Notes: generated from the letters alone by a model not told the origin. 64,000 nt of DNA from Peptoniphilus gorbachii (GCF_016908115.1 NZ_JAFBDH010000006.1:1-64000); one strand, 5' to 3'; counted from the first letter of the stretch, positions 46,266 through 56,031 are shown. Translations and numbers: made by a program.

Positions 46266-46547
46266 CTAATCAACAAACTTAATAAGTTTAAAATAACCGT
46301 ATTTTTTAGTAGCGGCATTTTCAAGTGCCTCTTCCTGTGAAAGAGACTCTCCAGTTTTATCTTCACGAATATTATTTTCTGTTCCATTGACTTGAAAAAC
46401 TTTTTCAACACCTTCTGTGTCAATTTCTTTAATTTTATTTACAAGTTCAATATTTTCATCAAAGCTTGGTGCAAATTTGTCAAGCTCTTCATCAGTAAAA
46501 TCAATTTGAGCAATATCTGCAATATGCTTTATATCTTCCTTATTCAT
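46266..46547 (-). CDS. gatC: Asp/Glu-tRNA amidotransferase subunit C
   Basis: Small subunit that wraps and stabilises GatA. 93 residues with the start I-K-H-I-A-D-I-A-Q-I-D-F-T-D-E-E-L and the later acidic R-E-D-K-T; weakly conserved but unambiguous by position. It overlaps ligA by 8 bp. Confidence 0.92.
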   Translation of the reverse strand: MNKEDIKHIADIAQIDFTDEELDKFAPSFDENIELVNKIKEIDTEGVEKVFQVNGTENNIREDKTGESLSQEEALENAATKKYGYFKLIKFVD

Positions 46548-48537
46548 TTAAACCTCCTACTAATTTATAAAGTTCATCTAAACTTAAAATTTTTATATCT
46601 AGGGACTTAGCCTTGTCATACTTTGATCCAGGATTTTCGCCAGCAACTACATAGTCTGTCTTTTTGCTGACAGATCCTGTTACTTTAGCTCCAAGAGAAA
46701 TTAATTTCTCTTCCAATTCTTTTCTCGGTATATCTAGGCTGCCAGTTATAACAATAGTCTTGTCAAGAAGTGGCTTTGGAATGTCTTTATCATCTTCATA
46801 ATAAGGACTTACACCTAATTCAAAAAGTTCATCTACAGCTCCAACAATTCTTTCATCATTAAAAAATTGAACAATTTCTTCTGCCGTTATATTTCCAATA
46901 TCACCAATTGAAATTAATTCTTCTTCCTTAGAATTTTTTAACTTTTCAAAATCTTTAAAGTGATTCGCTAAATCTCTTGCAGTTTTTATTCCTACATTGG
47001 GAATCCCAAGTGCATAAATAAAATTTGAAAGATGAACATTTTTTGAAGCTTCAATTGCTTTTAAAAGATTATTTGTCCTCTTTTCCTTAAATCCCTCAAT
47101 TTTTATAATGTCCTCATACTTTAATTTATAGATGTCAGGGATTTCTTTTAAATCAACGGTTTCCATTAATTTTTCAATTGTCTTTTCGCTAAAGCCATCT
47201 ATATTCATAGCATCTCTCGATGCAAAATGAGTAAGCCTTGAAACAAGTTGCGGCACACAAGAAAGTGTGTTGGGGCAAAAGATGTGAACACCATTTTGAT
47301 AAAGGTGTGACCCACAATAGGGGCAAGTCTTTGGCTTTTCAATTTCATGAGTTTTATTTTCTGATGGAAGTGTTCCAAGTATTTCGGGAATTACATCATT
47401 GGATCTCCTAATTAAAACTCTTGAACCAATTTTAACCTTTTTTCTCAAAATGTCATCGTAATTATTTAAGGTTGCCCTCTTTACTGTTACTCCGCCAATA
47501 TCTACAGGTTCAAGTATTGCCGATGGTGTAACCTTGGCGGTTCTTCCAACATTCCAAACAACATCTAAAAGAGTTGTTGAAATTTCTTCTGCCTCAAATT
47601 TATAGGCAACAGCCCATCTTGGAAATTTATTAGTGTAGCCCAAGGCTTTTCTCGTCTCAATATCATTTACCTTAATAGTAACTCCGTCAATTAAAATATC
47701 AAGCTTATCTCTATTATCTCCTATTTCATGAATCTTATCTATGATTTCCTGATATTTTTTTACTTTAAAATTATATTTGGAAACTTTAAAATTATTTTCT
47801 CTTAAGAAATTTTTTATGTCATCGTCAGATTTAAATAAGTCCTCTTCAGTATAGCCTACATTGTAAAAGAAAGCTGTAAGATGTCTTTTCTTGGTAACTT
47901 TTGGATCTAAATTTCTAAGGGCACCTGCTGCTGCATTTCTAGCATTTTTTAATTTTTCTTCATTATTTTCATTGTATTTTTTAAGTTCAGATAAAGGCAT
48001 TAAACCTTCACCTTGCACTTCAATTTTACCCTTATAAGAAATTCTAAGAGGAACAGAATAAATAGTTTTAACTTGCTCCAAAATTTCTTCTCCAATTATT
48101 CCATTTCCCCTTGTAGATGCCATTACAAGATTACCATTTTCATAAGTTAAATTAATTGTAAGTCCATCAAATTTTAATTCCACAATAAATTCCGGTTCTG
48201 GAAGTTTATTTACATGATCTAAATTGTAATCTCTCACAAATTTTTCTATTCTATTATACCAAGCGAGAAGTGCATCATCCCCTTGTGCCTTATCCATGGA
48301 ATAAAGCCTTGCAAGATGAGTGTGTTTTACAAATTTATCTAAAATTGCCCCGCCAACTCTTGTAGTAGGAGAATAAGATAAAACTGTTCCACTTTCATTT
48401 TCAAGCTTTACTAGTCTATCGTATAATTTGTCGTACTCCCCGTCAGATAAAAGTGGATCATCTAAGGTATAATAATGGTAATTTAATTTGTCGATTTCAG
48501 CAATTAAACTATCCATTTCTTTTATTTTATCATCCAT
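46540..48537 (-). CDS. ligA: NAD-dependent DNA ligase
   Basis: Seals nicks in DNA. Domains in order: Ia (Y-H-Y-Y-x-L-D-D-P near 20), adenylation domain with nucleophile Lys in E-L-K-F-D-G-L near 115, OB fold, zinc finger (C-P-Y-C and a later C-P-N-T-L-S-C near 405-430), helix-hairpin-helix repeats, and a C-terminal BRCT domain (about 585-660). 665 residues. Located just downstream of pcrA, the common Firmicutes arrangement. Confidence 0.97.
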   Translation of the reverse strand: MDDKIKEMDSLIAEIDKLNYHYYTLDDPLLSDGEYDKLYDRLVKLENESGTVLSYSPTTRVGGAILDKFVKHTHLARLYSMDKAQGDDALLAWYNRIEKFVRDYNLDHVNKLPEPEFIVELKFDGLTINLTYENGNLVMASTRGNGIIGEEILEQVKTIYSVPLRISYKGKIEVQGEGLMPLSELKKYNENNEEKLKNARNAAAGALRNLDPKVTKKRHLTAFFYNVGYTEEDLFKSDDDIKNFLRENNFKVSKYNFKVKKYQEIIDKIHEIGDNRDKLDILIDGVTIKVNDIETRKALGYTNKFPRWAVAYKFEAEEISTTLLDVVWNVGRTAKVTPSAILEPVDIGGVTVKRATLNNYDDILRKKVKIGSRVLIRRSNDVIPEILGTLPSENKTHEIEKPKTCPYCGSHLYQNGVHIFCPNTLSCVPQLVSRLTHFASRDAMNIDGFSEKTIEKLMETVDLKEIPDIYKLKYEDIIKIEGFKEKRTNNLLKAIEASKNVHLSNFIYALGIPNVGIKTARDLANHFKDFEKLKNSKEEELISIGDIGNITAEEIVQFFNDERIVGAVDELFELGVSPYYEDDKDIPKPLLDKTIVITGSLDIPRKELEEKLISLGAKVTGSVSKKTDYVVAGENPGSKYDKAKSLDIKILSLDELYKLVGGLNE

Positions 48538-48547
48538 AATTTTTCAC

Positions 48548-50743
48548 CTAGTCAACTAATTTAATTGGAGCAACAGAAAGCATAAGTCTTTTTAGACCCT
48601 TTTTATCAAAGGAAATTACAACTTCATAATCGCCATTTTTTTCCTTCTTTTGCACTACCATACCCTTGCCAAATATTTTGTGCTTAACCTTATCGCCAAC
48701 ATTAATATTTTTATCATCACTTGATTTTTTACTTGTTTCAACTTTTTTATCAATGCCAAAGAATTTTTTAGGTCTAGTTACTGATCTATTTCCCTCATTA
48801 TAATCTAGAACTTTAAGTAATTCTCTACTTTTATCTTCAATAATTTCTATTTTGTCGCCCATTTCTTCAATAAATCTACTTCTCTTTGCAGGAGTTAATT
48901 TTCCATACATGGATCGAGTTCTTGAAGATGAAATAAATAAATTGTTGCAAGCACGAGTTACGCCTACATAGCAAAGTCTTCTTTCCTCTTCAACTTCTTC
49001 ATCACTTTCTAGAGCTCTACTTGTTGGGAAAAGTCCTTCCTCTAATCCAACTAAAAATACTGTTCCAAATTCAAGTCCCTTGGCAGCGTGCATAGTCATA
49101 AGGTTTACTCCACTGTCTTCAGAAGTTTTATCAACATCTGATAAAAGAGAAAGGGTATTTAAATATTCAGCAAGTTCAACTCCCTCTCTGTCATATTCCA
49201 TAATATTTGAGTGGAGTTCTTCAATATTTTCAAGTCTAGTCTTTGCTTCAATAGTATTTTGATTTTTTAAGTCGTTTACATAGCCACTTTCATATAAAAC
49301 CTCTTCAAAAAGTTTTCCAATAGAAAGATTTTCTGCCCTCTCCTTTAAGATTTTTAAAATACTTCCAAAATCTTTAATGTTTTTTCTCGCTCTAAGATTT
49401 AAGTCTTCAAATTTATCTATATTTGTGACAACATCATAAAGAGAAAGTCCTTCTTTATCTGCATAGTCCAAAAGATCAGATAGAGATGTTTCTCCAATTC
49501 CCCTCTTAGGCCTATTTATAATCCTTGCAAGGCTTACATTGTCATCAGTGTTATTTAAAATTCTTAAATATGCCAAGACATCTTTAACTTCCATTCTGTC
49601 ATAGAATTTTAGTCCGCCAACTATTTTATAGGGGATTCTTTCTCTAACAAGGGCTTCTTCAAAACCTCTTGATTGAGCATTTGTCCTATAAAGAATTGCC
49701 ATATCCTTAAATTCTTCACCCTTATAATTTAGGGCAATAATTTTATTTACAACGCCATATTCCTCTTCATTTGAGTGAGGAAACTCTCTATAAATTACAT
49801 TTTTTCCTTCATCTCTTGCAGTCCAAAGATTTTTTTCAATTCTCGTAGTGTTATATCCAATAACCTCATTTGCAACATCAAGGATTTTTTGCGTTGAACG
49901 ATAATTTTGCTCAAGCTTTACAATTCTTGCACCTGGAAAATCCTTGTGGAAGTTTAAAATATTGTTTATATCTGCTCCACGCCATTTATAAATAGATTGG
50001 TCATTGTCTCCAACTACAGTGAGGTTAGGATTTTTGCCTGCAATTAACTTTATGAGCTCGTACTGAATTTTATTGGTATCTTGGTATTCATCAACAAAAA
50101 TATACTGAAACTTATCTCTATAAAAATCTCTAACATCATCTTCAGACTTTAAAATATCCACAGTTTTTATTAAAAGATCGTCAAAGTCTAAAGCATTATT
50201 TTTTCTAAGTTTTTTCTCGTATAAATCATAAATTTTGCCAAGATTTTCCTTGAAAAAATTGTCCTTATTAGTTTCTATGTATTCAATTGGACTTATGCCT
50301 TCGCCCTTAATATTTGAAATATCATTTACAATTGACCTAGGCTTATACATATCCTTATCAAGTGTTATTTCTGCAATAGCTTCCTTAACAACAGTTATCT
50401 GATCATCTCTGTCGTAAATAGTAAAGCTAGAATTATAGCCAATTCTTTCGATATTTTTTCTTAATATTCTCACACAAATTGAGTGAAAAGTTCCTATCCA
50501 CATTGAGGAGATGTCTCTATCAATTAGCTTTTGAACTCTGTCCTTCATTTCTTTTGCAGCCTTATTAGTAAAAGTTATAGCCAAAATTTTCCATGAAGGA
50601 ACATTTAATTCTTCCATTAAGTATGCAATTTTTGAAGTTACAACTTTTGTCTTTCCTGATCCTGCTCCTGCTAATATTAAAACTGGACCTTCTGTTGTCA
50701 AAAGTGCTTCTCTTTGTTTATCGTTTAATGTATTTATATCCAT
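48548..50743 (-). CDS. pcrA: UvrD/PcrA-type DNA helicase
   Basis: SF1A helicase for repair and rolling-circle replication. Walker A G-A-G-S-G-K-T near 26, T-F-T-N-K-A-A-K-E-M, Walker B V-D-E-Y-Q-D-T-N near 222, G-D-N-D-Q-S-I-Y-K-W-R-G, and motif VI V-G-V-T-R-A near 600. The C-terminal ~50 residues (V-G-D-K-V-K-H-K-I-F-G-K-G) form the Tudor-like RNA polymerase-binding module typical of PcrA. 731 residues. Confidence 0.96.
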   Translation of the reverse strand: MDINTLNDKQREALLTTEGPVLILAGAGSGKTKVVTSKIAYLMEELNVPSWKILAITFTNKAAKEMKDRVQKLIDRDISSMWIGTFHSICVRILRKNIERIGYNSSFTIYDRDDQITVVKEAIAEITLDKDMYKPRSIVNDISNIKGEGISPIEYIETNKDNFFKENLGKIYDLYEKKLRKNNALDFDDLLIKTVDILKSEDDVRDFYRDKFQYIFVDEYQDTNKIQYELIKLIAGKNPNLTVVGDNDQSIYKWRGADINNILNFHKDFPGARIVKLEQNYRSTQKILDVANEVIGYNTTRIEKNLWTARDEGKNVIYREFPHSNEEEYGVVNKIIALNYKGEEFKDMAILYRTNAQSRGFEEALVRERIPYKIVGGLKFYDRMEVKDVLAYLRILNNTDDNVSLARIINRPKRGIGETSLSDLLDYADKEGLSLYDVVTNIDKFEDLNLRARKNIKDFGSILKILKERAENLSIGKLFEEVLYESGYVNDLKNQNTIEAKTRLENIEELHSNIMEYDREGVELAEYLNTLSLLSDVDKTSEDSGVNLMTMHAAKGLEFGTVFLVGLEEGLFPTSRALESDEEVEEERRLCYVGVTRACNNLFISSSRTRSMYGKLTPAKRSRFIEEMGDKIEIIEDKSRELLKVLDYNEGNRSVTRPKKFFGIDKKVETSKKSSDDKNINVGDKVKHKIFGKGMVVQKKEKNGDYEVVISFDKKGLKRLMLSVAPIKLVD

Positions 50744-50789
50744 GACTTCTCCTTACTGCTAATTATTATATGTTTTTTTGGCTATCATT

Positions 50790-51470
50790 TCAACTTTTTA
50801 AGATATCAGAGATCACGTAGGATGCTAAAACCATGCCACAAACAGGTGGCACAAAAGAAATTGAACCTGGAGTCCTATCTCCTGTCTTTATTGGGATTTC
50901 TTTTGAGCAAACTACCTTTAATTTTTTTATATTCATTTCTTTTAATTTTTTTCTCATAATCCTTGCCACTGGATCATTTTTCGTCTTTTCAATGTCTAGG
51001 ACTTCAAATTTTGTCGGATCAAGGCGATTGCCTGCTCCCATGGCAGAAATTATTTTTATATTTTTTTCATGTGCTGCCTTTATTATTAAAAGTTTTGATG
51101 TAATAGTGTCAATGGCATCGACAACATAATCATAGTTTTCAAAATCAATATCTTTTATATTTTCTTCTGTAATAAATAAATCGTATTTTTTAATTTTAAC
51201 TTCTGGATTAATTTCCAAAAGTCTTCCTTGACAAGCGTCTACTTTTCTCATGCCAATAGTTTTTGTAGTCGCAAAAACTTGTCTATTCACATTTGTAATT
51301 TCGTATTCATCGCCATCTACAATTCCTACTTTTCCTATACCAGAACGAACAAGTGATTCAACCGAGGAACCACCTACTCCTCCAAGTCCAAAAACCAAGA
51401 CAGCTTTTGAATTAATTTTTTTTATATCATCAGATGAAATCATTCTTTCAGTTCTACTTAAAAATTCCAA
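50790..51470 (-). CDS. tcdA: tRNA threonylcarbamoyladenosine dehydratase (TcdA/CsdL-like)
   Basis: E1-like ATP-dependent enzyme expected to cyclise t6A37 of tRNA. The Rossmann ATP site G-L-G-G-V-G-G-S-S near 31, D-G-D-E-Y near 55, R-Q-V near 64, and D-A-I-D near 117; P-G-S-I-S-F-V-P-P-V near 200 is typical of the TcdA branch. The start is TTG 51470 with GGAGGAAAA directly upstream. No CsdA/CsdE partner is in view. Confidence 0.9.
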   Translation of the reverse strand: MEFLSRTERMISSDDIKKINSKAVLVFGLGGVGGSSVESLVRSGIGKVGIVDGDEYEITNVNRQVFATTKTIGMRKVDACQGRLLEINPEVKIKKYDLFITEENIKDIDFENYDYVVDAIDTITSKLLIIKAAHEKNIKIISAMGAGNRLDPTKFEVLDIEKTKNDPVARIMRKKLKEMNIKKLKVVCSKEIPIKTGDRTPGSISFVPPVCGMVLASYVISDILKS

Positions 51471-51486
51471 TTTTCCTCCAATTTGA

Positions 51487-51510
51487 AAGGGCCGTTATAA
51501 AACAGCCCTT
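51487..51510 (-). terminator. Hairpin after the 358-residue SLH gene
   Basis: AAGGGC (51487-51492) and GCCCTT (51505-51510) form a GC-rich stem extended by a wobble pair. Only TTTC follows on the minus strand, so termination may be incomplete before tcdA. Confidence 0.55.
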
Positions 51511-51515
51511 AATCA

Positions 51516-52592
51516 TCACTTTAATTTTATATTTGTTAAACTATTTTCGCCAAAAATTCCAGACCCCTCAACAATATCATTTTTATTGTGATTTCTAAAA
51601 GTATTGACTGTTATAATATTTCCTGGCGTAAATTTATTTGAGTCAGACTCAGTTATTTCTACTCTAATATATTTAACTTTTCCACCATCAATTACTTCAA
51701 TAACTTTACCCTTAAAATTAACTGTAAAATACTCTTCAGCAGGCTTTAATTCTTCTCTTATTTCTGTATCTTTTTTATTTTCAAAAATTAAATTATTATT
51801 TTCATTGTTGTTATTATTATTGTTGTTTTGATTATCTAAATTATTTACTTCATTATTTTTTTCTTCTGTATTATTTATTAAAAGATCATTAGCTTCAGTA
51901 GGATTTACTTGATTTTTTATTTTATCTTTATTAAGTTCTACATAAGAAAGACCTTTTGAAGTTATAACAGCAATTTCACTTCTTCTAATGGCAAGATTTC
52001 CGTTAAATTTACCATCAGAACCTGTACTTGTAAAAATATTATAATTTACAAGATTTGGAAGATACTCTAAAGTATGAGAATTAATATTATTTAAGTCCTT
52101 GTATTTTAAATTTGATAGGTCAGTATTTTTTTCAATTTTAAAGGCTCTAGCAAAATAAACTGCAATAGTATTTCTATTTGGATAAACTTTGTTTTCCAAA
52201 AATCCTTTTTCACTGGCGACTTTTAGAGTTTTTTCAGTAATTGTTCCTTGATAAAGATTGTAACATACTGCATCTTTCGCCCAATCAAGAACTCCATTTG
52301 AATTTACAAGTTCAAGATAAGTATCCTTTGCTGCTTTTATTTCATCTTGACTAGGATTTAAAACAGTTTTTAGAATTTGCATAATTTCCAAAAAGCTTAC
52401 TGGCTTATTGGGTTTAAAACTTCCATCTTCGTAACCCTTTAAGATGTTTTTATTTGACAATTCATCAACATAATTATATGCCCAAGCACTTTTACCATTT
52501 TTACTTAAATCTTTAAAAGATTTTGCAAAAAGACTAGCTGGTGCTAATAAAATAATTAAAACTAAATTTATTGCTATAATTTTTTTCTTCAT
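51516..52592 (-). CDS. Secreted S-layer-homology (SLH) domain protein, Asn-rich linker
   Basis: 358 residues. A signal peptide (residues ~1-23, ending in a hydrophobic L-L-A-P-A-S-L-F-A) leads into three SLH modules (about 27-80, 100-155 and 165-215, with S-A-W-A-Y and G-S-F-K-P-N signatures) that bind secondary wall polymers. After these comes an Asn/Glu-rich low-complexity linker with an eight-residue Asn run (~225-270), then a small beta-rich C-terminal domain (about 280-358). The module order and sequence closely parallel the downstream-numbered 677-residue paralogue, pointing to gene duplication. It has its own hairpin after the stop. Confidence 0.88.
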   Translation of the reverse strand: MKKKIIAINLVLIILLAPASLFAKSFKDLSKNGKSAWAYNYVDELSNKNILKGYEDGSFKPNKPVSFLEIMQILKTVLNPSQDEIKAAKDTYLELVNSNGVLDWAKDAVCYNLYQGTITEKTLKVASEKGFLENKVYPNRNTIAVYFARAFKIEKNTDLSNLKYKDLNNINSHTLEYLPNLVNYNIFTSTGSDGKFNGNLAIRRSEIAVITSKGLSYVELNKDKIKNQVNPTEANDLLINNTEEKNNEVNNLDNQNNNNNNNNENNNLIFENKKDTEIREELKPAEEYFTVNFKGKVIEVIDGGKVKYIRVEITESDSNKFTPGNIITVNTFRNHNKNDIVEGSGIFGENSLTNIKLK

Positions 52593-52630
52593 TTCATCAC
52601 TCCGAAATGTATTATAACATAAATTTGGGC

Positions 52631-52660
52631 AAAAAAAATAGAAACCACTAAGGGTTTCTA
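52631..52660 (-). terminator. Terminator after the 677-residue SLH gene
   Basis: TAGAAACC (52639-52646), a 6-nt loop and GGTTTCTA (52653-52660) form a perfect 8-bp stem, followed by eight T on the minus strand. It separates the two SLH genes. Confidence 0.85.
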
Positions 52661-52670
52661 CTTAAAATTA

Positions 52671-54704
52671 TTAATTAAAATGATTAAGATTGCTTAATCC
52701 TTCACCATTTCTATTATTATAGTAACTATTATTATTCAAGAAATATTTATAGTCTTCAAAATCGCTTTTTCTTGTAGTTCTATTAGCATAATTTAAATAT
52801 TGTCTAGGATTTCCAAGAATTCTATTATTTGAATCAGAAATTATTTCTCCATCATTATTCAAGTAACCATCAAAGGATAAAACATCGTATAAATCTAGAT
52901 TTTGACTTGTTTGGAAATAAAGAGTTTTTCCAGGTTTTAATCTTTCATTATCAGATTGGATAACTCTAAGTCCTATTTTATAGATATTATAATTATATCC
53001 AACATTTTCTTTGCTTACAACTTGGAACATTCCACTAAATTCTAAATTTGAATCAATTAAAGTAATAGTTTCAACTTCTTGAGATTTGTTGAATGTCAAG
53101 ATTACATTTTTGCCCCTTAAATAGCTTTCAGTAACTTGACTTTGTCTAAATCCATCATAAGTTTTTATATCAAATTTATAAGCAAGATAATACTTATTGC
53201 GATATCCATCTTTATTTATAATTTCAATGTAGCGATTCTTATCTGAAAAAGATGATTCGTTTCCACTATAGGCAACAACTTCTCCAGATACATCTCCATT
53301 TTTATTATAGTTAGATGAAAGACCCATTACAACTTTATAGTTAACATAAATATTTACATTGTCATTTAAAGTAATTCTATCTAAATCCTTAGTTTCGCTT
53401 GTGATATAAAATTCGTAATCTTTATTGTCTTTAAGTCTAATCTTTAAATAAGCTTTATCCTTATTTGAAGTGTCAAGAGAAATAATTTTACCACTTATTT
53501 GAGCTTCTTTAGGGAATACTGTCATTTCTGTTATTTTGCTGTCAGAATTTGTCTTAAATTCAACTAAATCATCAACTTTTATATCTTCAAGTTTTAAATC
53601 TTTGCCATAAGCTTTGATTTTAACATTTGAATCAAGTGTGAAAGTCTTTGTGTCAGATGTTGAAATTTTTGAAGTTGTTCTAAAGTTTAAAGAATCTGTT
53701 TTATCTCTATATCTAAGAGTAATTTCATTAGTTCCTTTAGAATTTACATATCCAACCATATCAAGCATTGCATTTGTAACATTGATTGTCTTTGCAGTGC
53801 CTTCTCTGTCATTGGAATTGCTCTTAAAATATTCAATTTCTACTTCTTGACCTGCTTTAATATCTTCTAATTTAATATCTTTGTCTTTTATTTTATATTT
53901 TGTATTGTTATTAATATCAAAAGAATATTTTTGATTATTTGCTTCGATTATAATTACATTTACATTGTTTAACTTAGAAGAAAGGATTACAGTACCTTTT
54001 TTCTTTTCAGTTTTAGCATTTAAATTATTCTTTTCAAGATAATCAAAAGATGCCTTAGTAATTATTGCAGTTTCAGCACGAGTAATAGCTCTTTCACTTT
54101 TAAAGTAACCATCAGATCCAGTTGATGTAAAAATACCTGCATCTACAAGAGAAGCTAAATAGCCCTTTAAAGTATCACTCAATTTATTTCGATCTTTATG
54201 TTTTAATAAACTTGTGTCACCATTTGCCTTTAAATTAAGAGCTCTTGCAAAGAAAATTGCAATATCTCCTCTGCTTGGATATTCTCTTGAAGAAGTTTTG
54301 AAAAATCCCTTTTCAGAAGCTTTCTTTAATGCAGCTTCATCTAAATAATTTCTATCAAGAGCTAAACAAACTGCATCTTCCGCCCATGAGTTAACACCAT
54401 TTTCCTTTGCCATCTTAGAATATTTATCACGTGCAGCTTTTAATTCATCAGCACTTGGATTTAAAACTTGTTTTATTAATTGTAAAAGTTCTTCAAGAGA
54501 TACTGAATTTCCTGGTTTAAATTCTCCATCAGGATGCCCGCTAATTACATGCTTATCACTTAATACATCGATTGCATTGTAAGCCCAAGAGTATTTATTG
54601 TCTTTTTTAACATCTTTAAACTCTTTAGCAAAAGTTGCACTTGGTGCAAGCATAATTGTAGCAAGGCCAAGAGCAGCTACTCTTCTTAAATTTTTAGATT
54701 TCAT
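52671..54704 (-). CDS. Large secreted SLH-domain protein
   Basis: 677 residues. Signal peptide (1-26, L-A-T-I-M-L-A-P-S-A-T-F-A), then three SLH modules in about the first 220 residues (W-A-Y-N-A-I, G-E-F-K-P-G, G-S-D-G-Y-F). The remaining ~450 residues are a run of beta-rich repeats around conserved L-E-D-I-K-x-x-x-x-V-E phrases (near 270, 375), which I do not recognise as a named family. Anchored to the wall surface. Its first third aligns by eye with the 358-residue neighbour over nearly all of the SLH region. Confidence 0.88.
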   Translation of the reverse strand: MKSKNLRRVAALGLATIMLAPSATFAKEFKDVKKDNKYSWAYNAIDVLSDKHVISGHPDGEFKPGNSVSLEELLQLIKQVLNPSADELKAARDKYSKMAKENGVNSWAEDAVCLALDRNYLDEAALKKASEKGFFKTSSREYPSRGDIAIFFARALNLKANGDTSLLKHKDRNKLSDTLKGYLASLVDAGIFTSTGSDGYFKSERAITRAETAIITKASFDYLEKNNLNAKTEKKKGTVILSSKLNNVNVIIIEANNQKYSFDINNNTKYKIKDKDIKLEDIKAGQEVEIEYFKSNSNDREGTAKTINVTNAMLDMVGYVNSKGTNEITLRYRDKTDSLNFRTTSKISTSDTKTFTLDSNVKIKAYGKDLKLEDIKVDDLVEFKTNSDSKITEMTVFPKEAQISGKIISLDTSNKDKAYLKIRLKDNKDYEFYITSETKDLDRITLNDNVNIYVNYKVVMGLSSNYNKNGDVSGEVVAYSGNESSFSDKNRYIEIINKDGYRNKYYLAYKFDIKTYDGFRQSQVTESYLRGKNVILTFNKSQEVETITLIDSNLEFSGMFQVVSKENVGYNYNIYKIGLRVIQSDNERLKPGKTLYFQTSQNLDLYDVLSFDGYLNNDGEIISDSNNRILGNPRQYLNYANRTTRKSDFEDYKYFLNNNSYYNNRNGEGLSNLNHFN

Positions 54705-54725
54705 TATAAAACCTCCATTTTTATA

Positions 54726-54770
54726 AGCTTCTTTATAGCTTCTTTATCCTATTATAACATATATTATACC
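54726..54770 (-). promoter_or_regulatory. Leader of the SLH gene: two TATAAT hexamers and an 11-bp tandem repeat
   Basis: On the minus strand two TATAAT sequences (54756-54751 and 54768-54763) precede the gene, without convincing -35 hexamers. Between them and the ATG, AGCTTCTTTAT (plus-strand reading) occurs twice back to back at 54726-54736 and 54737-54747. The good AGGT Shine-Dalgarno follows. Promoter placement is tentative; the repeat is exact. Confidence 0.45.
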
Positions 54771-54861
54771 CATATAATTTTAGAAATATTAAAATTATAT
54801 TAAATTACTTATTAAAAGTTGCAAATAAATCAATAATCTGCTTAAAAAACCTAATATTTGG

Positions 54862-54867
54862 TATAAT
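54862..54867 (+). promoter_or_regulatory. -10 element of the siroheme-synthase-like gene
   Basis: Perfect TATAAT in the 217-bp gap between the two divergent genes, 55 bp before the ATG at 54922. No good -35 was found. Confidence 0.5.
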
Positions 54868-54921
54868 TAATTTAAACGTTACATATTATTGTAAGAAAAT
54901 TTAATATAAAGGAGTGATATT

Positions 54922-55734
54922 ATGCGTTACCTTCCAGTAAGTGTTGACACTTATGAAAAGAAGATTTTAATTTTAGGTGGCGGCTATCTTGCCCTTTCTG
55001 CACTTAAATCTGTAATTGATACAGAGGCAGAAATATATATGATTGCAGATAGTTTTACAAAAGATATAGAAAAAAAGTCTGAAGAATCTCATGGCAAAAT
55101 AAAATTAAAAGAACACAAAATTGAAAAAGATTTTAAATTTATGGGATTTGATTATGTACTTATAGCTACAGAAGAATTTGAACTAAATGAAGCTCTAGAA
55201 AAAAGAGCAAATTCAAGGAATATGATTTATCAAAGATTCGACATTTTCTCAAAATCCTTGATGTCAATTAATAAATCCATTGAACATGGACCACTAACAT
55301 TTTCCTTAAATAGTTCAAGACTTAATCCAACTATTACAGACATAATTTTCGAAGACTTGAAAAAATTCTGTCAAAAATATAATTTGGAAAAATTAAATAT
55401 TTTAAGTGAAATAAGATCTGAACTTGTTCGCAAAAATTCACAAAACATAGATGAAATTATTCGAAAACTTTATGAAAGTGAAACAATAAATCTATCAACT
55501 TTCTTAGAAGAAATGCCTGAATATAAAATTGAAGATTTAAAATCTTCCGAGGATTTAATTAATCACATTGAAAAAGGTAGCGAAATTAATTTAGAAAAAG
55601 AAAGTAGCTTAGAAGATGATCAAATCATCAAAAAAAATTTAGATGATGCAAGAGACTTATCAAGAGATAAAGATCTTAGTAATAAGGATTTAAACTTAGA
55701 AAGTTTTCATGATTTAGATAAATTTAAGAAATGA
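54922..55734 (+). CDS. Siroheme-synthase N-domain-like (precorrin-2 dehydrogenase-type) Rossmann protein
   Basis: 270 residues. I-L-I-L-G-G-G-Y-L-A near 15-24 is an NAD-binding loop, then V-L-I-A-T-E-E-F-E-L-N-E-A-L near 75, and P-L-T-F-S-L-N-S-S-R-L-N-P-T near 125. These three blocks follow the CysG/Met8 N-domain pattern that oxidises precorrin-2. The family's usual S-T-x-G-x-S-P loop is degenerate here. From about residue 205 the sequence is a highly charged Asp/Glu/Lys tail absent from CysG. No other tetrapyrrole gene lies in the window, so the substrate is unknown. It leads a plus-strand trio with the next two genes. Confidence 0.7.
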   Translation: MRYLPVSVDTYEKKILILGGGYLALSALKSVIDTEAEIYMIADSFTKDIEKKSEESHGKIKLKEHKIEKDFKFMGFDYVLIATEEFELNEALEKRANSRNMIYQRFDIFSKSLMSINKSIEHGPLTFSLNSSRLNPTITDIIFEDLKKFCQKYNLEKLNILSEIRSELVRKNSQNIDEIIRKLYESETINLSTFLEEMPEYKIEDLKSSEDLINHIEKGSEINLEKESSLEDDQIIKKNLDDARDLSRDKDLSNKDLNLESFHDLDKFKK

Positions 55735-55743
55735 GGTAATTAA

Positions 55744-56031
55744 ATGATCGGTTATGTAGGAAGTATGCCTGGAAAAGTTTTTAGTGAAAAAGAATTTACT
55801 CTAGTAAAAAAAGTTTTAGCTTCTGGTGAAACTATTGAAAAGCACAATCACCCTGGCTTTACTGTTCTTGTAACTATTGTAAAAGGTCAAATTAAGGTTA
55901 TATTAAACGATGAAGAAGATAGAGAATTTGAACCAGGAAAAGTTTTAAAATTTGATGGTGAAAATTTCATAGCCATTGAAGCATTAAAATCAAGTGAATT
56001 TTTTGTTACTCTAATAAAAAAGGAAGATTAA
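55744..56031 (+). CDS. Small cupin-domain protein
   Basis: 95 residues forming a single cupin barrel. G-E-T-I-E-K-H-N-H-P-G-F is the first metal-binding motif (H-x-H), and G-Q-I-K-V-I-L then F-E-P-G-K-V continue the barrel. No enzyme activity can be assigned; small cupins often bind metal or a small ligand. GAGGT precedes its ATG. It is 9 bp downstream of the siroheme-like gene and 1 bp upstream of the CC-motif gene. Confidence 0.8.
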   Translation: MIGYVGSMPGKVFSEKEFTLVKKVLASGETIEKHNHPGFTVLVTIVKGQIKVILNDEEDREFEPGKVLKFDGENFIAIEALKSSEFFVTLIKKED

